This document shows, piece after piece, positions 45,409-53,010 of a stretch of 64,000 bases of DNA. The stretch covers positions 372,001 through 436,000 of the forward strand of contig NZ_BCUT01000005.1 in assembly GCF_001591365.1 (NCBI RefSeq). Reading direction: 5' to 3'. This stretch comes from Variovorax paradoxus NBRC 15149 (GTDB taxonomy: Bacteria; Pseudomonadota; Gammaproteobacteria; Burkholderiales; Burkholderiaceae_C). The stretch's first letter is position 1; each line of letters opens with the position of its first letter. The notes beneath the pieces were generated by a model that worked only from the letters and a program-made list of their open reading frames with translations, was not told where the DNA came from and searched no databases. The translations under genes were made by a program, and so were the position numbers.

Positions 45409-47088
45409 ATGAAGAACCTCAAGATCGGCACGCGCCTGGGCATCGGTTTTGCGCTGGTGCTGGCGCTCATGGCCTGCATTGCGGGCATTGGCGTGTTCCG
45501 CCTGCAGGGCGTGGGCGACGCGGTGCAGGAGATGGTGCAGCGCTCGCTCGTGAAGGAGCGCCTGGCCGCGAACTGGCTGCTCAACACCAGCAGCAACAGC
45601 GTGCGCACTTTCGCGCTGGTCAAGAGCAACGATGCGGAAGTGCAGGACTACCTGCAAAAGCAGATGAGCAAGACCAGCGCCGGCATCTCCGAGACGCAGG
45701 CCAAGCTCGAGGCCATGCTGGATTCGCCCGAGGAGCAGGCGATCAGCGCCGGCATCAAGGAAAAGCGCAGCCAGTACGTGGGCCTGCGCAACACCATCCT
45801 CAAGCTCAAGGCCGAAGGCAAGCAGGAGGAGGCGGCAGCGATCACCAACGGCAAGCTGGTGCCGATGCTCGAGGTCTACGACGCGAGCATCCGCGGCATG
45901 CTGACGCACCAGGCCGAGCGCATCGACAAGGCCGCCGATGCGGTGGACAGCCTGAACCGCGCGGGCCGCATGAACGTGATCGTGCTGGCCATGGCTGCGC
46001 TGCTGCTCGGCGGCGTCCTGGCATGGCTGCTGACGCGCAGCATCACGCGGCCGCTGAACGAGGCGGTGCGCGTGGCGCAGACGGTGGCGGACGGCGACCT
46101 CACCAGCCGCATCGAATCATCGTCCCGCGACGAGACGGGCCAGCTGATGCTGGCATTGAAGAACATGAATGCGAGCCTGGCCACCGTGGTGAGCGGCGTG
46201 CGCCAGGGCACCGATGCGATCGCCACGGCTTCGGGCGAGATTGCCGCGGGCAACCAGGACTTGTCTTCGCGCACCGAGGAGCAGGCCAGTTCGCTCGAGC
46301 AGACCGCGGCGTCGATGGAAGAGCTGACCTCCACGGTGAAGCAGAACGCGGACAACGCGCGGCAGGCGAATCAGCTCGCGCTCTCGGCCTCCGAAGTGGC
46401 AGTGAAGGGCGGCAATGTGGTGGGGCAGGTGGTCGACACCATGGCCTCGATCAATGCGTCCTCGAAGAAGATCGTCGACATCATCGGCGTGATCGATGGC
46501 ATTGCGTTCCAGACCAACATCCTCGCGCTCAATGCTGCGGTGGAAGCGGCACGTGCCGGCGAGCAGGGCCGCGGCTTCGCAGTCGTCGCTTCCGAAGTGC
46601 GCAACCTGGCCCAGCGCTCAGGCGCCGCCGCCAAGGAAATCAAGGGCCTGATCGACGACTCCGTCGGCAAGGTCGACATGGGCAGTGCGCTGGTCGGCGA
46701 AGCTGGCAAGACCATGGCCGAGATCGTGGGCAGCGTGAAGCGCGTGACCGACATCATCGGGGAGATCACGGCCGCGAGCCATGAGCAGAGCACCGGCATC
46801 GAGCAGGTGAACCAGGCCATCGCGCAGATGGACCAGGTGACGCAGCAGAACGCGGCGCTGGTCGAAGAAGCCGCCGCCGCGGCGCAGTCGATGCAGGAGC
46901 AGGCCGCGAGCCTGGTCGGGGCCGTCAGCGTGTTCAGGCTGGATGGAACACCGGCCGCTCGTTCCGGGCTCGCATTCGCCGCGCCGAAGGCCCTGCGGCC
47001 GGCGCCGGCCAGGAAGAGCGAGGCCACCGCAGCCCCGCAACTGGCCGTGGCCGCCAGCGCGGCAAATGGCGATTGGACGGAATTTTGA
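45409..47088 (+). CDS. methyl-accepting chemotaxis protein 1 (four-helix-bundle sensor)
   Basis: The 559-residue receptor has TM1 at about 8-30, a periplasmic four-helix-bundle sensor domain (31-187) and TM2 (188-210). A HAMP domain and the signalling domain follow. The hairpin tip includes ALNAAVEAARAGEQGRGFAV. The signalling C-half carries the KVDMGSALVGEAGKTMAEIV version. It ends GDWTEF, whose last five residues DWTEF resemble the NWETF tether for CheR/CheB. It begins 25 bp after cheW copy 1. The ligand is unknown. Confidence 0.96.
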   Translation: MKNLKIGTRLGIGFALVLALMACIAGIGVFRLQGVGDAVQEMVQRSLVKERLAANWLLNTSSNSVRTFALVKSNDAEVQDYLQKQMSKTSAGISETQAKLEAMLDSPEEQAISAGIKEKRSQYVGLRNTILKLKAEGKQEEAAAITNGKLVPMLEVYDASIRGMLTHQAERIDKAADAVDSLNRAGRMNVIVLAMAALLLGGVLAWLLTRSITRPLNEAVRVAQTVADGDLTSRIESSSRDETGQLMLALKNMNASLATVVSGVRQGTDAIATASGEIAAGNQDLSSRTEEQASSLEQTAASMEELTSTVKQNADNARQANQLALSASEVAVKGGNVVGQVVDTMASINASSKKIVDIIGVIDGIAFQTNILALNAAVEAARAGEQGRGFAVVASEVRNLAQRSGAAAKEIKGLIDDSVGKVDMGSALVGEAGKTMAEIVGSVKRVTDIIGEITAASHEQSTGIEQVNQAIAQMDQVTQQNAALVEEAAAAAQSMQEQAASLVGAVSVFRLDGTPAARSGLAFAAPKALRPAPARKSEATAAPQLAVAASAANGDWTEF

Positions 47089-47098
47089 GCTGAAGGCC

Positions 47099-47125
47099 TC
47101 AAGTCTTGCGCGCGGATGCCGATAA
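47099..47125 (+). promoter_or_regulatory. sigma-28 (FliA) promoter of the second receptor gene
   Basis: TCAAGTCT (47099-47106), 11 bp, then GCCGATAA (47118-47125), the last an exact -10 consensus match. It is 50 bp before the ATG of receptor 2 and begins 11 bp after the stop of receptor 1. Confidence 0.82.
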
Positions 47126-47174
47126 CCCTGTGGACAGAGCACCGCACAAAAGACATCCACCCAAGGAAGAGACC

Positions 47175-48875
47175 ATGTTCAACCGCTTGAATCCGCGCGC
47201 CCTCAGCATCGGGCAGAAGCTCGGGCTGCTCACGGCCAGCGCCATCCTGGGCGTGGCGGCGCTGACGGCCCTTTTCCTGGTTTCGGAGCGCAAGCTCATC
47301 CTGGAAGAGCGGCAGGCCAGCGTGCGCCAGGTGGTGGAAAGCGCGCATGGCCTGCTGGTCCACTACCACGCGCTCGCGGCCAAGGGCACGCTGACCGAGT
47401 CGCAGGCGAAGGAGCAGGCGATGCAGGCGATCCGCGGCCTGCGCTACAGCGGCAGCGAGTATTTCTGGATCAACGACATGCAGCCGCGCATGCTGATGCA
47501 CCCGATCAGCCCGGCGCTCGAGAACAAGGACCTCTCGTCCAACAAGGATGCCACCGGCAAGCGGCTGTTCGTCGCCTTCGTCGACACCGTCAAGGCCGAT
47601 GGTGCGGGCTTCGTTCCCTATCTCTGGGCCAAGCCGGGCAGCGACAAGCCGGTGCCCAAGGTCTCGTACGTGAAGGGCTTCGAGCCCTGGGGCTGGATCA
47701 TCGGCTCGGGCGTCTACGTGGACACGGTGCAGGCCACCATCATGAGCCGGGCCATCGGCCTGTCGATCAGCGCGCTGGTGCTGGCCGCGGCACTCTTCGC
47801 GCTCGGCTGGGCGATCTCGCGCGGCCTGCTGAAGCAGCTCGGCGGCGAACCGATGGTCACGGCCGGCATCGCGCACCGCATCGCCGACGGCGACCTGGCG
47901 GTCCGCATCGACCTGAAGCACGGCGACCAGGCGAGCCTGCTGCACGCGGTCCAGGCCATGCGCGACAGCCTAGCCAAGGTGGTGGGCGAGGTGCGCCACG
48001 GCACCGATGCGATTGCGACGGCTTCAGGGCAGATTGCCGCGGGCAACCAGGACCTGTCTTCGCGCACCGAGGAGCAGGCGAGTTCGCTCGAACAGACCGC
48101 GGCCTCGATGGAAGAACTCACGAGCACCGTCAAGCAGAACGCCGACAACGCACGCCAGGCCAACCAGCTGGCGGTCTCCGCCTCTGAAGTGGCGGTGCGC
48201 GGCGGCGGCGTGGTGAGCCAGGTGGTGGACACCATGGGTTCCATCAACAGCTCGTCGAAGAAGATCGTCGACATCATCGGCGTGATCGATGGCATCGCGT
48301 TCCAGACCAACATCCTGGCGCTCAATGCTGCTGTCGAAGCCGCAAGAGCCGGCGAGCAGGGAAGAGGCTTCGCAGTCGTCGCCTCCGAAGTGCGCAACCT
48401 GGCCCAGCGTTCAGGTGCAGCCGCCAAGGAAATCAAAGGCCTGATCGACGACTCGGTGGACAAGGTCGAGGCCGGCAGCCGCCAGGTGGCCGAAGCGGGC
48501 CGCACGATGGACGAGATCGTCGACAGCGTGAAGCGCGTGACCGACATCATGGGCGAGATCACGGCGGCGAGCCAGGAGCAGAGCACGGGCATCGAGCAGG
48601 TGAACCAGGCGATCGCGCAGATGGACCAGGTCACGCAGCAGAACGCGGCGCTGGTGGAAGAAGCCGCGGCTGCGGCGCAGTCGATGCAGGAGCAGGCCGC
48701 GAGCCTGGTCGAGTCGGTCAGCGTGTTCAGGCTCGAACCCGGCAGCGCCGCTGCCATGCCCCCGGCTTCCGAGAAGTCCCGGCGCCTCGCGCCGGGCAAG
48801 AAGACCCACGAAGCCCCCGCGTCCCCGCAGCTGGCCATGGCCGGCGCAACCGGCGGCGCGTGGCCCGAGTTCTAG
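47175..48875 (+). CDS. methyl-accepting chemotaxis protein 2 (single-Cache sensor)
   Basis: The 566-residue receptor has TM1 at about 16-38 and a periplasmic single-Cache (sCache_2) domain with YFWINDMQPRMLMHP and YVKGFEPWGWIIGSGVYVDT. TM2 is near 190-212, followed by HAMP and the signalling domain. Its signalling domain is of the VAVRGGGVVSQVVDTMGSIN and KVEAGSRQVAEAGRTMDEIV type. It ends GAWPEF, a possible CheR tether. Single-Cache receptors often bind small carboxylates, but the ligand is not shown. The ATG at 47175 is chosen because upstream in-frame codons overlap the sigma-28 promoter. Confidence 0.96.
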   Translation: MFNRLNPRALSIGQKLGLLTASAILGVAALTALFLVSERKLILEERQASVRQVVESAHGLLVHYHALAAKGTLTESQAKEQAMQAIRGLRYSGSEYFWINDMQPRMLMHPISPALENKDLSSNKDATGKRLFVAFVDTVKADGAGFVPYLWAKPGSDKPVPKVSYVKGFEPWGWIIGSGVYVDTVQATIMSRAIGLSISALVLAAALFALGWAISRGLLKQLGGEPMVTAGIAHRIADGDLAVRIDLKHGDQASLLHAVQAMRDSLAKVVGEVRHGTDAIATASGQIAAGNQDLSSRTEEQASSLEQTAASMEELTSTVKQNADNARQANQLAVSASEVAVRGGGVVSQVVDTMGSINSSSKKIVDIIGVIDGIAFQTNILALNAAVEAARAGEQGRGFAVVASEVRNLAQRSGAAAKEIKGLIDDSVDKVEAGSRQVAEAGRTMDEIVDSVKRVTDIMGEITAASQEQSTGIEQVNQAIAQMDQVTQQNAALVEEAAAAAQSMQEQAASLVESVSVFRLEPGSAAAMPPASEKSRRLAPGKKTHEAPASPQLAMAGATGGAWPEF

Positions 48876-48895
48876 CCAACAGCGACAGATATCCG

Positions 48896-49411
48896 ATGAG
48901 CACAACAACATCCCAACAAACCGCCGACAGCCGCAGCATCGCCCCGTTGCGGGCCGGCCGTCCCCTGGAATTTCTTTCCTTCACGCTGGGCCAGGAGGAA
49001 TACGGCATCGACATCCAGAAGGTGCAGGAGCTGCGCGGCTACGACGCGGTGACGCGCATCGCGAACGCGCCGGAGTACATCAAGGGCGTGGTGAACCTGC
49101 GCGGGATCATCGTCCCGATCATCGACATGCGCATCAAGTTCAGGCTGGGCACGCCCAGCTACGACCAGTTCACGGTGGTGATCGTGCTGAACATCGCGGG
49201 TCGCGTGGTGGGCATGGTGGTGGACAGCGTGTCGGACGTGATCACCTTGAGCGCGGAGCAGATCAAGCCGGCGCCGGAGATGGGCTCGGTGCTGGACACC
49301 GACTACCTGATCGGCCTGGGCACGCTGGACGAGCGGATGCTGATCCTGGTGGACATCGACCGGCTGATGTCCAGCGACGAGATGGGCCTGGTCGAGAAGA
49401 TCGCCGCCTGA
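48896..49411 (+). CDS. cheW: chemotaxis coupling protein CheW (copy 2)
   Basis: The 171-residue protein is identical to CheW copy 1 from FTLGQEEYG to the C-terminus. The first ~28 residues (MSTTTSQQTADSRSIAPLRA) differ. It lies between receptors 2 and 3, 20 bp after receptor 2. No strong ribosome binding site was seen before its ATG, so translation may be coupled to receptor 2. It is likely to do the same job as copy 1, or to set the CheW dose when the sigma-28 operon is on. Confidence 0.95.
   Translation: MSTTTSQQTADSRSIAPLRAGRPLEFLSFTLGQEEYGIDIQKVQELRGYDAVTRIANAPEYIKGVVNLRGIIVPIIDMRIKFRLGTPSYDQFTVVIVLNIAGRVVGMVVDSVSDVITLSAEQIKPAPEMGSVLDTDYLIGLGTLDERMLILVDIDRLMSSDEMGLVEKIAA
48978..49411 (+). 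repeat. 434-bp direct repeat, cheW copy 2
   Basis: Second member of the pair described at 44951-45384, offset by 4,027 bp, with three silent differences. Confidence 0.97.
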
Positions 49412-49437
49412 GGCGGGCGCGCACAACCCTTTCCTGC

Positions 49438-49477
49438 GGCAAGCGCGCGTTCTGCGTGCTTGCCCTTTCCTGATTTT
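49438..49477 (+). terminator. probable rho-independent terminator after cheW copy 2
   Basis: An 11-bp stem with one G-U pair (ggcaagcgcgc and gcgtgcttgcc, loop gttct) spans 49438-49464. It is followed by ctttcctgatttt. It separates receptor 2-cheW from receptors 3-6. The T-tract is interrupted, so termination may be partial. Confidence 0.5.
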
Positions 49478-49491
49478 CTGGAGTGATGAGC

Positions 49492-51225
49492 ATGTTTCTG
49501 AGCAATATTTCCATCGGCAAGCGGCTGGCCGTCGTGATCGGCGTCATCCTCGCCCTGTCTCTCACGAGCAGCGTGCTTGCCGTGCTGAAGCTGCAGCAGC
49601 TCGGCGAGGAAATCAATGCGATGGTCGAGAAGAACATCAAGACCGAGCGCGCGGGCTCCGACTGGCTGCGCAACACCAACTCGGGCGTCCAGCGCGCCGC
49701 GGCCATTGCCAAGAGCAGCGATGCGAGCCTGATCGCCTACTTCGCGCCGGCCACGGCGCTCTCCATCAAGGAGACCAACGAGCTGCAGAAGTTCATCGAG
49801 GAACAGATGGACACGCCCGAAAAGAAGGCGCTGTACGACAAGGTCGGCGAGCTGCGCAAGGCCTACCTCGCGGCCCGCGAGGAGGTCAGCAAGGCCAAGC
49901 TGGCGGGCGACATGGAAGGCGCCAACCGGATCTTCAACGAACGCTTCGAACCCACCTCGCGCAGCTATCTTGCAGGTGTGCAGCAGATGGTGGACACGGA
50001 ACGCGCGCTGCTCGACGCCGCGGCCGAGCGCAGCAAAGAGATGCGCGCCAGCACCAGCCTGATGCTGGTCGTCTTCGGCGTGCTGTCGCTGGGCCTGGGC
50101 CTGGTGCTCGCCTGGCTGCTGGTGCGCAGCATCACGCATCCGCTGCGCCGCGCCGTCGAGGTGGCCGAGGCGGTGGCCGCCGGCGACCTGACCAGCCGCA
50201 TCGAAGTGACGACGAAGGACGAGACCGGCCAGTTGATGCACGCGCTCAAGGGCATGAACGGCAGCCTGGCCAAGGTGGTGGGCGAAGTGCGCCACGGCAC
50301 CGATGCGATCGCGACGGCCTCGGGCCAGATTGCGGCGGGCAACCAGGACCTGTCTTCCAGGACGGAAGAGCAGGCGAGCTCGCTCGAGCAGACCGCAGCC
50401 TCGATGGAAGAGCTCACGAGCACCGTCAAGCAGAACGCCGACAACGCGCGGCAGGCCAACCAGCTGGCGGTCTCCGCCTCTGAAGTGGCGGTGCGTGGCG
50501 GCGGCGTGGTGAGCCAGGTGGTGGACACCATGGGCTCCATCAACAGCTCGTCCAAGAAGATCGTCGACATCATCGGCGTGATCGACGGCATCGCGTTCCA
50601 GACCAACATCCTGGCGCTGAATGCGGCAGTGGAAGCCGCAAGAGCCGGTGAACAGGGCCGCGGCTTTGCAGTCGTCGCTTCCGAGGTGAGAAACCTCGCG
50701 CAGCGCTCAGGCGCAGCCGCCAAGGAAATCAAGGGCCTGATCGACGACTCGGTGGACAAGGTCGAGGCCGGCAGCCGCCAGGTGGCCGAAGCGGGCCGCA
50801 CGATGGACGAGATCGTCGACAGCGTCAAGCGCGTGACCGACATCATGGGCGAGATCACGGCGGCCAGCCAGGAACAGAGCACCGGCATCGAGCAGGTGAA
50901 CCAGGCGATTGCGCAAATGGACCAGGTGACGCAGCAGAACGCGGCGCTGGTGGAAGAGGCGGCCGCGGCAGCGCAGTCAATGCAGGAGCAGGCCGCGAGC
51001 CTGGTGGCGTCGGTCAGCGTGTTCAAGCTGGACGGCGACAACGCACCGCGCCCGCTCGTGCAGATGCAGGCCCGGGTGCAGCCGGCGCTGCCGCCGCGCA
51101 AGGCGGTGCCCGCGCTGAAGGCGCCCACCCGGCCGGCGGCGGCCCGCCGCGCCGCCGGCACCCGTTCCGCTCCAAGGCTCGCCGCGGCCCAGGCTGCCGC
51201 GCCGGGCGACTGGACCGAGTTCTGA
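49492..51225 (+). CDS. methyl-accepting chemotaxis protein 3 (four-helix-bundle sensor)
   Basis: The 577-residue receptor has TM1 at about 10-30, a four-helix-bundle sensor domain and TM2 near 184-206. HAMP and signalling domains follow. The signalling half is of the KVEAGSRQVAEAGRTMDEIV type. A basic, Ala/Pro-rich tail leads to a terminal GDWTEF. The ATG at 49492 is 8 bp after GGAG and is preferred to the GTG at 49483 and ATG at 49486. Bases 50725-50957 are identical to part of receptor 6. Confidence 0.95.
   Translation: MFLSNISIGKRLAVVIGVILALSLTSSVLAVLKLQQLGEEINAMVEKNIKTERAGSDWLRNTNSGVQRAAAIAKSSDASLIAYFAPATALSIKETNELQKFIEEQMDTPEKKALYDKVGELRKAYLAAREEVSKAKLAGDMEGANRIFNERFEPTSRSYLAGVQQMVDTERALLDAAAERSKEMRASTSLMLVVFGVLSLGLGLVLAWLLVRSITHPLRRAVEVAEAVAAGDLTSRIEVTTKDETGQLMHALKGMNGSLAKVVGEVRHGTDAIATASGQIAAGNQDLSSRTEEQASSLEQTAASMEELTSTVKQNADNARQANQLAVSASEVAVRGGGVVSQVVDTMGSINSSSKKIVDIIGVIDGIAFQTNILALNAAVEAARAGEQGRGFAVVASEVRNLAQRSGAAAKEIKGLIDDSVDKVEAGSRQVAEAGRTMDEIVDSVKRVTDIMGEITAASQEQSTGIEQVNQAIAQMDQVTQQNAALVEEAAAAAQSMQEQAASLVASVSVFKLDGDNAPRPLVQMQARVQPALPPRKAVPALKAPTRPAAARRAAGTRSAPRLAAAQAAAPGDWTEF
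50725..50957 (+). repeat. 233-bp perfect repeat shared with receptor 6 (copy in receptor 3)
   Basis: Every base from gaaatcaagggcctg to gtggaaga matches 56328-56560. Synonymous sites are also identical, which protein selection alone would not keep. This indicates recent gene conversion or duplication. Confidence 0.96.
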
Positions 51226-51248
51226 CACGCACCACAGGAAAAAGCAAA

Positions 51249-52988
51249 ATGAAATGGTTCCTGGAGCTTCGTGTCGCCGCCAAGCTGGTTCTGAGCTTTC
51301 TCGTGGTCGCGGCGGTGGGCGCCGCGGTTGGCGGGCTCGGCATCTTCCACATGGGGCGCATCAACGCCTCGACTGAAGACCTCTACAGCCATGACCTGCG
51401 CGCGATCAAGGCCGTGCAGGCGGCCAACATCCAGCTGCTCGACGCGAGCCGCGCCCAGATGGGCCTGCTGTCGGCCGGCACCAAGGGCGAGCGCAACACC
51501 GGCTTCACGGAACTGAAGAACGCCGTGAGGGCGCTCGAATCGAACGTGGCCGAGGTCAAGCCCCTGCTCGAGGAGACGCCCGAAGGCCGCGAACTCAGCG
51601 AGCAGTACCAGCGCCTGATGCCGCCGCTGCGAAAGCACCTGGCCGATTTTGCCGACCTCATCGCCAAGCAGTCGCTGGACAGCTCGCAGTTCGAAGGCAG
51701 CGTGCCGCAGGAGAGCGAGCAGCTGCTCAAGGAGTCGCGCGCGCTGGAGAAAGTGCTCCAGCGCATGGTGGCCTACAGCGACCAGCAGGCCAAGGACGGC
51801 ATGGAGGACGCCGCACGCACCTTCAAGACCTCGCGCCTGCTGATGGTGCTGATGGCGCTGGCCGGCATCGCCATCAGCGTGGGGCTCGGCGTGGTGGTGG
51901 CGCGGTTGCTGGGGCGGCAACTGGGCGGCGAGCCCGGCTACGCCGCCGACGTGGTCGGCCGCATCGCGAACGGCGACCTGAGCGAAAGCGTGCAGGCCCG
52001 CTCGGCCCGCGCCGGCAGTCTCTTGTTCTCGATCAAGCGCATGCAGGACCAGCTGACCGAGGTCGTGGTGCGGATCAAGAGTTCCAGCGATGCGATCGCG
52101 ACCGCCTCGGGAGAGATTGCCGCGGGCAACCAGGACTTGTCTTCACGCACAGAGGAACAGGCCAGTTCGCTCGAGCAGACTGCGGCGTCGATGGAAGAGC
52201 TGACCTCCACGGTCAAGCAGAACGCGGACAACGCGCGGCAGGCGAACCAGCTGGCCTTGTCTGCCTCCGAGGTGGCCGTCAAGGGCGGCAACGTGGTGGG
52301 CCAGGTGGTCGACACCATGGCCTCGATCAATGCGTCATCCAAGAAGATCGTCGACATCATCGGCGTGATCGACGGCATCGCGTTCCAGACCAACATCCTC
52401 GCGCTCAATGCCGCGGTGGAAGCGGCACGTGCCGGTGAGCAGGGAAGAGGCTTCGCAGTCGTCGCTTCCGAAGTGCGCAACCTGGCCCAGCGCTCAGGCG
52501 CAGCGGCAAAAGAAATCAAGGGCCTGATCGACGACTCCGTCGGCAAGGTCGACATGGGCAGTGCGCTGGTCGGCGAAGCCGGCAAGACCATGGCCGAGAT
52601 CGTGGGCAGCGTGAAGCGCGTGACCGACATCATCGGAGAGATCACGGCCGCGAGCCAGGAGCAGAGCACGGGCATCGAGCAGGTGAACCAGGCCATTGCC
52701 CAGATGGACCAGGTGACGCAGCAGAACGCCGCGCTGGTCGAAGAAGCCGCCGCTGCGGCGCAGTCGATGCAGGAGCAGGCCGCGAGCCTGGTGGAAGCCG
52801 TCAGCGTGTTCAGGCTCGAGGGCGCGGCCCCAACCCTGCATGCGCAAGCACCGCGCACGCCCGAGGCGCCGGCCCGGCCGCTCGCGAAGCCGCGCAAGAA
52901 GGAAGCCATGGCCTCCGCTCCGCCGCTGACCCTGGCCGGCGGCGCCGCGGGTGCCGCAGGTGCCACGGGCGATTGGACCGAGTTCTAG
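51249..52988 (+). CDS. methyl-accepting chemotaxis protein 4 (four-helix-bundle-like sensor)
   Basis: The 579-residue receptor begins MKWFLELRVAAKLVLSFLVV, with TM1 at about 11-33. Its periplasmic domain is helical, and TM2 is near 195-217. The HAMP region is divergent (LGGEPGYAADVVGRIANGDL). The signalling half is the KVDMGSALVGEAGKTMAEIV type. The tail has a Gly/Ala run and ends GDWTEF. It lies 23 bp after receptor 3. Confidence 0.95.
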   Translation: MKWFLELRVAAKLVLSFLVVAAVGAAVGGLGIFHMGRINASTEDLYSHDLRAIKAVQAANIQLLDASRAQMGLLSAGTKGERNTGFTELKNAVRALESNVAEVKPLLEETPEGRELSEQYQRLMPPLRKHLADFADLIAKQSLDSSQFEGSVPQESEQLLKESRALEKVLQRMVAYSDQQAKDGMEDAARTFKTSRLLMVLMALAGIAISVGLGVVVARLLGRQLGGEPGYAADVVGRIANGDLSESVQARSARAGSLLFSIKRMQDQLTEVVVRIKSSSDAIATASGEIAAGNQDLSSRTEEQASSLEQTAASMEELTSTVKQNADNARQANQLALSASEVAVKGGNVVGQVVDTMASINASSKKIVDIIGVIDGIAFQTNILALNAAVEAARAGEQGRGFAVVASEVRNLAQRSGAAAKEIKGLIDDSVGKVDMGSALVGEAGKTMAEIVGSVKRVTDIIGEITAASQEQSTGIEQVNQAIAQMDQVTQQNAALVEEAAAAAQSMQEQAASLVEAVSVFRLEGAAPTLHAQAPRTPEAPARPLAKPRKKEAMASAPPLTLAGGAAGAAGATGDWTEF

Positions 52989-53010
52989 ACACCCACAGGA
53001 GAGAACTCTG

